DNA from: an uncultured Oscillospiraceae bacterium
Lineage (GTDB): Bacteria > Bacillota > Clostridia > Oscillospirales > Oscillospiraceae
Assembly (NCBI GenBank): GCA_934590325.1
Contig: CAKTOW010000004.1
Coordinates: forward strand, 67,044 to 131,043
DNA: 64,000 nucleotides
Direction of reading: 5' to 3'
Positions within the stretch are counted from its first letter, which is position 1, and every line of letters starts with the position of its first letter. Positions 25,906 to 33,293 of this stretch are shown in pieces. The notes beneath the pieces are model-generated. The model saw nothing but the letters and a program-made list of their open reading frames with translations. It was not told where the DNA came from and did no database searches. A program made the translations under genes and the position numbers.

Positions 25906-26402
25906 GCAAGCAGTATAAGCTGATCCGCTGTAATATCAACGGCAAGGACGTGGAGAAGATGGTGGATGTCCGCGCCAGCCTGACGGATATGCTCCGCAAC
26001 GACTACCACCTGACCTCCGTGAAAAAGGGCTGCGAGGTGGGCGAGTGCGGTGCCTGCACCGTGCTCATCGACGGCGAGACGTTCAACTCCTGTATCTATC
26101 TGGCGGTGTGGGCGGACGGCAAGCACATCCGCACTCTGGAGGGACTTCTCAGCCCCGACGGCGAGCCCAGCGACATCCAGCAGGCATTCATGGAGGAGGC
26201 GGCGATCCAGTGCGGCTTCTGCACCCCCGGCTTCCTCATGTCCGCGGTGGAGATCCTCGACAGCGGCAAGCTGTACTCCGACGAGGAGCTGCGTAAGCTC
26301 CTCAGCGGTCACCTGTGCCGCTGCACCGGGTACGAGAACATCCTCAAGGCGGTGAAAAAGACCATGTACCGCCGCCTCGGCATGGAGGTTCCCACCCTCT
26401 GA
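25902..26402 (+). CDS. xdhC: Xanthine dehydrogenase 2Fe-2S subunit
   Basis: A 166-residue iron-sulfur subunit carrying two 2Fe-2S clusters: the plant-ferredoxin-type set Cys44/49/52/64 (GCEVGECGACTVL) and the helical set Cys104/107/139/141 (QCGFCTPG and CRCTGY). It relays electrons from the molybdenum site in XdhA to FAD in XdhB. It overlaps xdhB by four bases and is the last gene of the operon, ended by a bidirectional terminator. Length and cysteine spacing are normal for the family. Confidence 0.93.
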   Translation: MSKQYKLIRCNINGKDVEKMVDVRASLTDMLRNDYHLTSVKKGCEVGECGACTVLIDGETFNSCIYLAVWADGKHIRTLEGLLSPDGEPSDIQQAFMEEAAIQCGFCTPGFLMSAVEILDSGKLYSDEELRKLLSGHLCRCTGYENILKAVKKTMYRRLGMEVPTL

Positions 26403-26415
26403 GGGAAAAGCGAAT

Positions 26416-26449
26416 AAAAAAAGACCGCCCCACCGGGCGGCCTTTTTAT
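26416..26449. terminator. Bidirectional terminator after xdhC
   Basis: GC-rich stem CCGCCC/GGGCGG with loop CACC, extended by A and T runs with one mismatch. It also covers the stop of the convergent HTH gene. Confidence 0.8.
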
Positions 26450-26640
26450 TCATAGAATCGCACGACCTCGTTGGGAGAGCAGCCGACGATACGGCACAGC
26501 TTCTCCAGCGTGACCATCGTGATGTTCTTATTCTTCTTGAGAGAATCCAACGTCTTGTTGTCTATGCCGTTTTTCAGAAGTTGGTATTGCGTAACGCCCC
26601 GCTGCTGCATGGTTTCCCATAGCGGACTGTAGTCGAAAAT
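26446..26640 (-). CDS. Small XRE-family helix-turn-helix protein, apparent AUU start
   Basis: A 64-residue Cro/CI-type DNA-binding protein: FDYSPLWETMQQRGVTQYQL, then a recognition helix region (DNKTLDSLKKNKNITMVTL) and a C-terminal CSPNEVVRFYE typical of small Clostridia XRE proteins. Family members begin two or three residues before FDYS. Here that position is ATT (26638-26640), seven bases after a perfect GGAGGTG (26648-26654). No ATG, GTG or TTG is in frame between the two. The only other in-frame ATG would delete the first helix. It is therefore either a rare AUU start or a start-codon mutation. A palindrome at its -35 suggests autoregulation. Confidence 0.7.
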   Translation of the reverse strand: MFDYSPLWETMQQRGVTQYQLLKNGIDNKTLDSLKKNKNITMVTLEKLCRIVGCSPNEVVRFYE

Positions 26641-26673
26641 GGCTGCTCACCTCCACTTCTCTTGACTACGTCC

Positions 26674-26722
26674 ATTATAGGGAAATTTTTTCAAAATCAG
26701 TATTGTGGATATAGCCACAATA
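26674..26722 (-). promoter_or_regulatory. HTH gene promoter with palindromic operator
   Basis: On the minus strand a TATAAT is at 26674-26679. TATTGTGG (26701-26708) and CCACAATA (26715-26722) form a perfect 8-bp inverted repeat over its -35 region. On the plus strand the same repeat supplies a TTGTGG 17 bp before another TATAAT (26726-26731), with nothing recognisable downstream. Confidence 0.55.
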
Positions 26723-26770
26723 TGCTATAATAAGTAATGTGAATATAAGAGCGCCCGCATCGAATCCGAG

Positions 26771-26805
26771 AATAAAAGAATGACCACCCGCAGGCGGTCA
26801 CTCTT
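26771..26805 (-). terminator. Terminator of the RHH gene
   Basis: A 13-bp stem with two G-U pairs on the minus strand (26776-26788 with 26793-26805) followed by TTTTATTC. Confidence 0.7.
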
Positions 26806-26982
26806 TCACTCACTTCGCTGCCCCACCTCGATCGGGCCATGCTCCTTTTCGTAGGCGGCAATGCAGTCCCGGATAAGAATGTTGATCTGCCCGTTGGCAG
26901 AGCGCCCTTCATAATCCGCCACCACGTGGAGCTTGTCCAGCATTACCGTGTCGATTCGGATAGATAAGCTCTTAACAGCCAT
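26806..26982 (-). CDS. Small ribbon-helix-helix (Arc/CopG-like) DNA-binding protein
   Basis: A 58-residue protein, too short for most gene callers. The N-terminal strand VKSLSIRIDTVMLDKL and helix with GRSANGQINILIRDCI are the typical RHH dimerisation and DNA-contact fold. GAGGTG precedes the ATG at 26982. It is divergent from another mini-gene (27106). A short palindrome, ATAAT-AGA-ATTAT (27016-27028), lies in the spacer of that gene's promoter and is a natural target for an RHH repressor. RHH proteins of this size occur in plasmid and toxin-antitoxin systems; no partner toxin was seen. Confidence 0.75.
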   Translation of the reverse strand: MAVKSLSIRIDTVMLDKLHVVADYEGRSANGQINILIRDCIAAYEKEHGPIEVGQRSE

Positions 26983-27012
26983 ATATTCACCTCAAAATAA
27001 ATCTATTTCGTA

Positions 27013-27077
27013 TTGATAATAGAATTATTTTGTGCTATGCTGTGCAGTATGAACGCATTTTATATCTAAAATGCGTT
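27013..27077 (+). promoter_or_regulatory. Promoter and palindromes before a mini-gene
   Basis: TTGATA (27013-27018), 17 bp, TATGCT (27036-27041). The spacer holds ATAAT-AGA-ATTAT. Just downstream a perfect 11-bp inverted repeat, AACGCATTTTA / TAAAATGCGTT (27052-27062 with 27067-27077), could be an operator or a leader hairpin. Confidence 0.65.
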
Positions 27078-27105
27078 TAACAAACAAAAGGGGAGGGGTA
27101 TACGT

Positions 27106-27282
27106 ATGCCGGATTATGAAAAGATGTATCACATCATGTTCAATGCTGCGCAGGATGCCCAGCGTATCGCCGGGGACGACCTGCTGGCCACACTGGATTC
27201 GCCGTGCCTGGCGCAGATACTGCGGACGCTGATACGGGCGCAGCAGGAGTGTGAGAATATCTACATCGAATCAGAGGAATAA
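27106..27282 (+). CDS. Small acidic protein of unknown function (58 aa)
   Basis: A 58-residue protein with a strong ribosome site (GGGGAGGGG) before its ATG. It begins MPDYEKMYHIMFNAAQDAQ and ends QQECENIYIESEE, predicted all-helical with an acidic tail. Very similar short proteins are common in Clostridia near mobile elements, but I know of no function. Its own promoter, two palindromes and a 23-bp terminator argue that it is a real transcription unit. It lies in a small insert with RHH and XRE mini-regulators between xdhC and modE. Confidence 0.7.
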   Translation: MPDYEKMYHIMFNAAQDAQRIAGDDLLATLDSPCLAQILRTLIRAQQECENIYIESEE

Positions 27283-27323
27283 AAGAATGACCGCCCCACC
27301 GGGCGGTCATTCTTTTATTCCTC
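27274..27323. terminator. Perfect 23-bp bidirectional terminator
   Basis: Arms 27274-27296 and 27301-27323 are perfectly complementary, loop CACC. They include the last codons of both convergent genes, which therefore both end in Glu-Glu-stop. Confidence 0.9.
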
Positions 27324-27668
27324 TGTGCAAAACCCGAACAGCTCCCGGAACAGCGCCCCGCTGTACTCGTCCAACTTCCTGCAGTACTCGTCGTACGCCG
27401 CCATGATCTGCCGCGCCTCGTCGGTCAGGGTCGCCCCGCCGCCGCCGCTGCCGCCTATGGTGGACACCAGCAGCTTGCAGCCGAAGCCCTGCTCCGCCCC
27501 CCGTATGATGCTCCACGCCTTGGAATAGGCCATGTTCATGGACGCTGCCGCCGAGCGCAGGGAGTGCAGCTGCTCCACCGCGGTCAGCAGCCGCTGCACG
27601 CCGGGGCCGTAGCACTTTTCCTCCGCAAACAGCCGCGCGGTGATGTGGACGGTGATGTTGTGGTTCAC
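27315..27668 (-). CDS. ModE-type winged-helix regulator (DNA-binding domain only)
   Basis: A 117-residue LysR/ModE-like winged-helix protein: LLTAVEQLHSLRSAAASMNMAYSKAW is the ModE helix-turn-helix, followed by the wing (GFGCKLLVSTIGGSGGGGATLT). It lacks the C-terminal molybdate-binding (MopI) domains of E. coli ModE, as is usual in many anaerobes, so the signal may come through another route. GTG start after GAGGGTG. Placed between two molybdenum-hydroxylase operons, it probably controls xdh, yqeB-selD or molybdate uptake. Confidence 0.82.
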   Translation of the reverse strand: MNHNITVHITARLFAEEKCYGPGVQRLLTAVEQLHSLRSAAASMNMAYSKAWSIIRGAEQGFGCKLLVSTIGGSGGGGATLTDEARQIMAAYDEYCRKLDEYSGALFRELFGFCTEE

Positions 27669-27737
27669 GGGAACACCCTCTTTCGTTTCTTACGGCTATT
27701 GTAACAGACCCGCCGCGGCCCGTCAACGCCCCCTTTG

Positions 27738-27766
27738 TTGACAACCCCATTTCGTTGTGCTATTGT
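27738..27766 (+). promoter_or_regulatory. Promoter of yqeB-selD
   Basis: TTGACA (27738-27743), 17 bp, TATTGT (27761-27766), preceded by GTGC as at the xdh promoters. CGTT and AACG half-sites flank the -10. Confidence 0.75.
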
Positions 27767-27840
27767 ACGAATAACGATGCAGACAACGGCAGACGCGCCG
27801 CCGGGCGTGCTTGCCTGTGAAAACAGACTGAGGTGATACC

Positions 27841-28632
27841 ATGCTCGTTCTCATACGCGGCGCCGGCGACATCGCCACCGGCATCGCCCTGCGGCTCCAC
27901 CGCGCCGGGCTGCGGGTGGTCATGACCGACCTGCCCGCCCCCACGGCCATACGGCGCACCGTGTGCTTTTCCCCCGCCATCCTCCACGGTGAAACGGAGG
28001 TGGAGGGCGTCCGCGCCCTCCGTGCCGACAGTCCGGAGCAGGCGCTGTCCCTGCTGGCGCAGGGCGTGGTGCCCGTCCTTCCCGACCCGGACTGCCTGTG
28101 CCGCGAGCAGCTGCACCCGGACGCACTGGTGGACGCCATTCTGGCCAAGAAGAACCTGGGCACCCGCATAACGGACGCGCCTGTGGTGGTGGGCATCGGC
28201 CCCGGCTTCACCGCCGGAGAGGACTGCCACGCGGTGGTGGAGACCATGCGCGGCCACACGCTGGGACGCGTCATCTACGAGGGCTCCGCCCTGCCCAACA
28301 CCAACATCCCCGGCCTCATCGGCGGCTACGCCGGCGAGCGGGTGCTCCGCGCCCCGGCGGACGGCATCTTCCGCCAGCTGCTGGACATCGGCGCGGAGGT
28401 GCAGCCCGGCGACGTGGCCGGCGAGGTGGACGGTCAGCCCATGCGCTGTACCATCGGCGGCGTGGTGCGCGGCATCCTGCCCGACGGCACGCCGGTCCAC
28501 AAGGGCATGAAATCCGGGGACGTGGATCCCCGCTGCAGACCGGAATACTGCACCACCGCCTCGGACAAGGCGCTGGCGGTGGGCGGCGGCGCGCTGGAGG
28601 CCATTCTGCACCTCACCGGCGCATTACGATAG
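27841..28632 (+). CDS. yqeB: YqeB, selenium-dependent molybdenum hydroxylase maturation protein
   Basis: A 263-residue protein of the EF2570/YqeB type. It begins with a Rossmann-like MLVLIRGAGDIATGIALRL and has VVVGIGPGFTAGEDCHAVVET and a central RAPADGIF segment. Comparative genomics (Haft and Self) ties this family to SelD in genomes with a labile selenium cofactor on molybdenum hydroxylases. The proposed role is maturation or selenium insertion; biochemistry is not settled. It is the first gene of an operon with selD, 9 bp apart, under a consensus promoter. Confidence 0.88.
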   Translation: MLVLIRGAGDIATGIALRLHRAGLRVVMTDLPAPTAIRRTVCFSPAILHGETEVEGVRALRADSPEQALSLLAQGVVPVLPDPDCLCREQLHPDALVDAILAKKNLGTRITDAPVVVGIGPGFTAGEDCHAVVETMRGHTLGRVIYEGSALPNTNIPGLIGGYAGERVLRAPADGIFRQLLDIGAEVQPGDVAGEVDGQPMRCTIGGVVRGILPDGTPVHKGMKSGDVDPRCRPEYCTTASDKALAVGGGALEAILHLTGALR

Positions 28633-28641
28633 GAGGGAACC

Positions 28642-29682
28642 ATGGAAGAGAAGAGCATCAAACTGACAAAACTGACCAAGTGCGCCGGCTGCGGCGCTAA
28701 GGTGGGCGCCGGTGTGCTGGCCCAGCTGCTGGAGGGCATCCGCGTCCACCGCGACCCCAACCTGCTGGTGGGCTTCGACAAGAGCGACGACGCCTCCGTG
28801 TATAAGATAAGCGACGATCTGGCGCTGGTGCAGACGGTGGACTTTTTCCCGCCCATTGCCGACGACCCCTACCTGTTCGGCCAGATCGCCGCTACCAACG
28901 CCCTCAGCGATGTCTACGCCATGGGCGGCGAGCCGAAGCTGTGCCTGAACATCATGGCCGTCCCCGAGGATATGCCCAAGGAGGCCGTCCACGACATCCT
29001 CCGCGGCGGCTACGACAAGGTGTACGAGGCCGGTGCCCTGATCACCGGCGGTCACAGCATCCTGGACGAGGAGCCCAAGTACGGCCTGGCCGTCACCGGC
29101 TTCGTCCACCCGGACAAAATGCTCACCAACTCCGCCGCCCGTCCCGGCGACGTGCTGGTGCTCACCAAGCCCATCGGCATCGGCGTCCTCACCAGCGCCG
29201 GCAAGGCCAATCTGCTGACCGGGGATACCGTGGACTTCATGAACCGCATGATGACCACCCTGAACAAGTCCGCCCGGGACGTGATGGTCCGCTATGAGGT
29301 CCACGCCTGCACCGATGTCACCGGCTTCGGCCTTATGGGCCACGGCTTCGAGATGGCCCAGGGCAGCGATGTGGAGCTGCACATCGACGTGCAGGCCGTC
29401 GACCTGATACCCGAGGCTCTGGAGTTTGCCCGCATGGGCGTATTGCCCGCCGGTATGTACCGCAACCGCACCTTTGCCGAGCCCGGCGTGGACGTGGGCG
29501 ATACGGAGCTGGCGGTGCAGGACCTCCTGTTCGACCCCCAGACCTCCGGCGGCCTGCTGATGGCCGTGGCCCCCTCGGACGCGGACGCCCTGCTGTCTGA
29601 GCTCCGCGGCGCCGTCCCCAGCGCCCAGCGTATCGGCACCGTGGCCGCCTACCGCGGCGGCAAGCGCATCTTCCTGCAATAA
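28642..29682 (+). CDS. selD: Selenophosphate synthetase (selenide, water dikinase)
   Basis: A 346-residue enzyme that makes selenophosphate from selenide and ATP. The active-site Cys17 and Lys20 (KCAGCGAK) fall at the same numbers as in E. coli; here the active residue is Cys, not selenocysteine. The ATP-binding motifs DDASVY, TVDFFPP, GGHSILDEEPKYG and the conserved CTDVTGFGLMGH and DPQTSGG segments are intact. No selA, selB or selC was seen in this window. With YqeB, YedE and Se-type xanthine dehydrogenase around it, it most likely serves the selenium cofactor of molybdenum hydroxylases. Confidence 0.96.
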   Translation: MEEKSIKLTKLTKCAGCGAKVGAGVLAQLLEGIRVHRDPNLLVGFDKSDDASVYKISDDLALVQTVDFFPPIADDPYLFGQIAATNALSDVYAMGGEPKLCLNIMAVPEDMPKEAVHDILRGGYDKVYEAGALITGGHSILDEEPKYGLAVTGFVHPDKMLTNSAARPGDVLVLTKPIGIGVLTSAGKANLLTGDTVDFMNRMMTTLNKSARDVMVRYEVHACTDVTGFGLMGHGFEMAQGSDVELHIDVQAVDLIPEALEFARMGVLPAGMYRNRTFAEPGVDVGDTELAVQDLLFDPQTSGGLLMAVAPSDADALLSELRGAVPSAQRIGTVAAYRGGKRIFLQ

Positions 29683-29686
29683 AACA

Positions 29687-29717
29687 GAGCCGGGCGGCTC
29701 AGCCGCCCGGCTCCTTT
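29687..29717. terminator. Bidirectional terminator between selD and the desulfurase gene
   Basis: A perfect 12-bp stem GAGCCGGGCGGC / GCCGCCCGGCTC with loop TCA, followed by CTTTT. Confidence 0.85.
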
Positions 29718-29719
29718 TC

Positions 29720-30862
29720 TCATGCCAGTTCCCGTATGGCGCGCAGCGCCGCGTCCACGTCCGCCTCCGTGTTGGCCCAGCCCAGCGAGAACCGGACGGT
29801 GCCCCTGGGGAACGTGCCCAGCGTTTTGTGTGCCGACGGCGCACAGTGCAGTCCGCAGCGGGTCAGGATGCCGTACCGGGTCTCCAACGCGTAGGCCACC
29901 TCGGCGTTGTCCCGCCGCAGGAAGTCCACGGAGATGACCCCTACCCGCCTTTCCGGGTCCTCCGTGCCGCACATGCGGACGTGAGGGGTAGCCAAAAGGG
30001 TATCCAAAAAGCGCCGGGTAAGGAAAGTCTCGTGTGCCAAAAGGGTATCCAAACCCTTATCCTCTATGAACCGCAGTGCCGCCTCCCAGCCGTAATAGCC
30101 GGGTATGTTGGCCGTCCCGGACTCGAATTTATCTGGAAGGAACTCCGGCAGGTACTCGCTGTCTGACGCGCTGCCCGTGCCGCCCGCTATAAGCGGCGTC
30201 AGCCGTTGTGCCACAGCGTCTGTCAGCAGCAGCGCCCCCGTCCCGCCGGGGCCCAAAAGCCCCTTGTGGCCCGGCACCGCCAGCGCGCTCAGGCCGAATT
30301 TCTGGAAATCCACCGGCCAATGTCCCGCTGTCTGCGCCGCATCCAGAGCGAAAAATACCCCCCGCTCCGCGCACATTTTTCCAATTGTCTCCGCGTCCTG
30401 CACCGTCCCGCACACGTTGGACCCGTGGGCCATCAGCACCAGCTTTGTGTTGTTGCGGAACAGCCCCGGCAGGGCGTCCAGATCGGCCAGACCCGTGCTG
30501 TCGCAAGGGATACGGCTGACCTCTACCCCCGGCAGCCGCAGCAGCGGACGCATGACCGCGTTGTGCTCCATGCTGCTGACGATGCAGTGGTCTCCTGGCC
30601 GCAGCAGCCCGGAGATGAGCATATTCAGCGCCGCCGTCGCGCCCGGCGTCAGAATAACATGGGTAGGCGGCTCCTGAAAGTTGAACAGCCGCGCAAGCCT
30701 CTGCCGCAGCGTCAGCGTCACCAGCCCCGCCTCCTGCGCGGCGGTATAGACCGAGCGGTTCACGTTGGCACCCACACAGTCCAGATAGTACTTCATGCGG
30801 TCGCTGATGCCCTCCGGCTTTGGGAAGGACGTGGCGGCGTTATCCAGATAAATGGCGTCCAT
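29720..30862 (-). CDS. Cysteine desulfurase / selenocysteine lyase-like PLP enzyme (EF2568 type)
   Basis: A 380-residue class V aminotransferase-fold enzyme. PLP would bind Lys200 in VPGHKGLL. The persulfide/selenide-carrying Cys340 lies in RCGLHCAP. YLDNAATSFPKP at the N-terminus and TPGATAALN are typical of the family seen beside SelD in Enterococcus (EF2568). It probably releases selenium or sulfur for SelD or cofactor maturation. The start is the ATG at 30862, six bases after AGGAGGTG. It is divergent from a LysR regulator, 68 bp away. Confidence 0.87.
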   Translation of the reverse strand: MDAIYLDNAATSFPKPEGISDRMKYYLDCVGANVNRSVYTAAQEAGLVTLTLRQRLARLFNFQEPPTHVILTPGATAALNMLISGLLRPGDHCIVSSMEHNAVMRPLLRLPGVEVSRIPCDSTGLADLDALPGLFRNNTKLVLMAHGSNVCGTVQDAETIGKMCAERGVFFALDAAQTAGHWPVDFQKFGLSALAVPGHKGLLGPGGTGALLLTDAVAQRLTPLIAGGTGSASDSEYLPEFLPDKFESGTANIPGYYGWEAALRFIEDKGLDTLLAHETFLTRRFLDTLLATPHVRMCGTEDPERRVGVISVDFLRRDNAEVAYALETRYGILTRCGLHCAPSAHKTLGTFPRGTVRFSLGWANTEADVDAALRAIRELA

Positions 30863-30930
30863 AGCGGCACCTCCTGACATACTGACAAAAAGCATACCAC
30901 ATCACAGACAAAAAGAAAAGAGGCGAAAAC

Positions 30931-31851
30931 ATGCTGGACATCACCCTGCGGCAGCTGGAGAGCTTTGCCGCCACCGTGGAATACCGCAGCTTCACCCGCG
31001 CGGCGGAGAGCCTGTACCTGACCCAGTCCACCGTCAGCGCCCACATCGCCGCCCTGGAACAGACCCTTGGCGTGCCCCTGCTGCTGCGCGGCGCCCGCAG
31101 GCAGCTGACATTGACGGAGGAAGGCCGCCGGGTCTACACCGCCACCCTGGATATACTGGAGCGCTGCGGCGCGCTGCAGGCGCTGTCCGTGCCGCCGGGC
31201 GGCGAAACGCTGCTCATCGGTGCGTCCACCGTGCCGGGGCAGTACATCCTGCCGGGCCTGCTGCAGGGCTTCCTGCAGCGCTGCCCCACCGCCCGCTATC
31301 AGCTGCGCCGGGGCGACAGCCAGGCGGTGCACCGCCTGCTGGAGCAGGGCGAGGTCCACATCGGCTTCGTGGGCGCGGCGCTGGACCGAAAGCGCTTTTC
31401 CTACCACACGGTGGCGGAGGACCGCCTGGTGCTGGCCACGGCGGACCAGGAGCGATTCCGCGCCGAACAGCAGGAGAGCACCGACGCCCTGGAGCTCCTC
31501 CTCCGTGAGCCCGTGCTGGCGCGGGAGAGCGGCTCCGGCACGGAGCGAGCACTGGAGCAGTACCTATCCGGGCGCGGCGTGGCGCCGGAGTCACTTTGGG
31601 TGACCGCCCGCATTGACAGCCCGGAGGTGCTGAAAAGCGCCGTGATGCAGGGCCTGGGCGTGGCGGTGCTGTCGGAGCTGGCGGTGCGGCAGGAGGCCGC
31701 GGACGGCCGTCTGCTGGTGTTCGAGCCCCACCAGGGCGCCATTACCCGCCGCATCTACATGGCCCTGCGGCGTGACGCGGCCCTCAGCCGCGGCGAACGG
31801 GACTTCGCCGCCTATGTCAAAGAGACCACCCGCGGAAAGTATCATCGTTAA
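30931..31851 (+). CDS. Selenium-metabolism-associated LysR-family regulator
   Basis: A 306-residue LysR protein of the CysB/CysL-like subgroup. The helix-turn-helix is FTRAAESLYLTQSTVSAHIAA, followed by the effector-binding domain (ESGSGTERALEQYL, PEVLKSAVMQGLGVAVLSE). Its position between a selenium-type desulfurase and YedE, and its overall sequence, match the LysR group that co-occurs with selD loci. The divergent 68-bp region holds two GACAAAAAG repeats (30884-30892 and 30907-30915) that could be binding sites. Its terminator begins within the last codons. Confidence 0.85.
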   Translation: MLDITLRQLESFAATVEYRSFTRAAESLYLTQSTVSAHIAALEQTLGVPLLLRGARRQLTLTEEGRRVYTATLDILERCGALQALSVPPGGETLLIGASTVPGQYILPGLLQGFLQRCPTARYQLRRGDSQAVHRLLEQGEVHIGFVGAALDRKRFSYHTVAEDRLVLATADQERFRAEQQESTDALELLLREPVLARESGSGTERALEQYLSGRGVAPESLWVTARIDSPEVLKSAVMQGLGVAVLSELAVRQEAADGRLLVFEPHQGAITRRIYMALRRDAALSRGERDFAAYVKETTRGKYHR

Positions 31852-31873
31852 AAACGATGATACTTTCCGCTTT
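31832..31873 (+). terminator. Terminator overlapping the LysR stop codon
   Basis: A perfect 18-bp inverted repeat (31832-31849 with 31853-31870, loop AAA) followed by TTT. It begins inside the last codons of the LysR gene. Confidence 0.8.
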
Positions 31874-31887
31874 ATGTATAAATCGAA

Positions 31888-31916
31888 TTGAAAAGCCGAC
31901 CTGCGCGCGGTATAAT
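31888..31916 (+). promoter_or_regulatory. Promoter of the yedE operon
   Basis: TTGAAA (31888-31893), 17 bp, TATAAT (31911-31916). Confidence 0.8.
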
Positions 31917-31963
31917 GATGCCGCTATTCTTAGAAAGAAATAACGAGAAGGAGAATCACAGCA

Positions 31964-33073
31964 ATGAAAAAAGTCAGTTGGATCGTGGTCGCCGCCGGCG
32001 CGGTGGTCGGTCTGGCCGCCGTGGTGCTGACCCATCTGGGCAACCCGGCCAATATGGGCTTCTGCATCGCCTGCTTCCTGCGGGACATCACCGGTGCCGT
32101 GGGTATGCACGGCGCGGCCAAGGTGCAGTACGTCCGCCCGGAGATCATCGGCCTGGTGCTGGGCGCGTTCATCATGTCCGTGGCCACCAAGGAGTTCCGC
32201 GCCAAGGCCGGCTCCTCTCCCGCCACCCGCTTCGTGCTGGGCGCCTTCGTCATGATCGGCGCCCTGGCGTTCCTGGGCTGCCCTCTGCGCATGGTACTGC
32301 GTATCGGCGGCGGCGACCTGAACGCCGTGGTGGGCCTGGTGGGCTTCACCCTGGGCATCTTCATCGGCATCCAGTTCCTCAAGCGCGGCTTCTCCCTGAA
32401 GCGCGCCTACCCCGTGGGCAAGGGCGAGGGCGGCGTGCTGCCCATCGTCATGACCGGCCTGCTGATTTTGGTCATCGCCGTGCCCAGCCTGTTTAAGTTC
32501 AGTGAAGAGGGCCCCGGCTCCAAGCACGCGCCCATGCTGGCCGCGCTGCTGATCGCCGTGGTAGTGGGCGCTCTGGCCCAGCGTGCCCGTCTGTGCATGG
32601 TGGGCGGCATCCGTGACGCCATGCTGTTCAAGGATTTCAAGCTGCTGTATGGCTTCGTGGCCATCTTCCTGGTGGTGCTGGCGGGCAACCTCATCACCGG
32701 CGACTTCAAGCTGGGCTTCGAGCTGCAGCCCATCGCCCACAGCAGCCAGCTGTGGAACCTGCTGGGCATGGTCCTGGTGGGCTGGGGCAGCGTTCTGCTG
32801 GGCGGCTGCCCGCTGCGCCAGCTGATTTTGGCCGGCGAGGGCAACGGCGACAGCGCCGTCACCGTGTTCGGCATGATCGTGGGCGCGGCCTTTGCCCACA
32901 ACTTCGGCCTGGCCGGCAATGCCGACGCCCTGAACGACGCCAAGGAGATCGTGGTGGGCGGTATCTCCAACAACGGCAAGGTGGCCGTGTGCCTGGGTAT
33001 CCTCATCATGCTGGGCGTGTCCCTGTGGAATATGCCCAAGACCGCCGCGCCGGACGCGGCAGCCGCCAAGTGA
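31964..33073 (+). CDS. yedE: YedE-type selenium/sulfur transporter-like membrane protein
   Basis: A 369-residue inner-membrane protein of the YeeE/YedE (Sulf_transp) family with about nine or ten hydrophobic segments. Conserved cysteine motifs line the pore in this family: FCIACFLRD, FLGCPLRM, RARLCMVGGIRD and LGGCPLRQL. YedE proteins co-occur with SelD, and uptake of a selenium compound has been proposed; transport has not been shown for this protein. It is first in an operon with a TusA-like protein and DUF3343, behind a good promoter. Confidence 0.88.
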   Translation: MKKVSWIVVAAGAVVGLAAVVLTHLGNPANMGFCIACFLRDITGAVGMHGAAKVQYVRPEIIGLVLGAFIMSVATKEFRAKAGSSPATRFVLGAFVMIGALAFLGCPLRMVLRIGGGDLNAVVGLVGFTLGIFIGIQFLKRGFSLKRAYPVGKGEGGVLPIVMTGLLILVIAVPSLFKFSEEGPGSKHAPMLAALLIAVVVGALAQRARLCMVGGIRDAMLFKDFKLLYGFVAIFLVVLAGNLITGDFKLGFELQPIAHSSQLWNLLGMVLVGWGSVLLGGCPLRQLILAGEGNGDSAVTVFGMIVGAAFAHNFGLAGNADALNDAKEIVVGGISNNGKVAVCLGILIMLGVSLWNMPKTAAPDAAAAK

Positions 33074-33086
33074 AAGGAGTACAACG

Positions 33087-33293
33087 ATGACTGTTGATGC
33101 AAGAGGGTATTCCTGCCCCATGCCCGTGGTGATGGTGCAGCAGGCGGTGAAGGGCCAGTCCCCCGCCGCGCTGGAGGTGCTGGTGGATAATCAGTGCTCC
33201 GTGGAGAACGTGACCCGTTTCGCCCAGAGCAGCGGCTACAAGGTGTCCGTGGCGCCGGAGGGCCAGGATTTCCGCCTGACCCTCAGCAAGTGA
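33087..33293 (+). CDS. TusA/SirA-like sulfur or selenium carrier (YedF-type, single domain)
   Basis: A 68-residue carrier with the TusA core motif: Cys10 in YSCPMPVVM would hold a persulfide or perselenide. Selenium-linked YedF proteins are normally about 200 residues, with this domain plus a C-terminal DsrE-like domain. Here the frame stops cleanly after the TusA part, and the next gene is DUF3343, so the second domain is absent. It lies 13 bp after yedE. The likely role is handing selenium from transporter or lyase to SelD or the cofactor machinery. Confidence 0.85.
   Translation: MTVDARGYSCPMPVVMVQQAVKGQSPAALEVLVDNQCSVENVTRFAQSSGYKVSVAPEGQDFRLTLSK

Noticed and set aside
26738..26810. A small RNA from the plus-strand promoter at 26703-26731
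   Set aside because: The downstream hairpin pairs better on the minus strand (G-U pairs instead of A-C mismatches), so it is the RHH terminator; the palindrome is more likely an operator.
28642..28701. Selenocysteine (TGA) in the SelD active site
   Set aside because: The active-site codon reads TGC (Cys17); there is no in-frame TGA.
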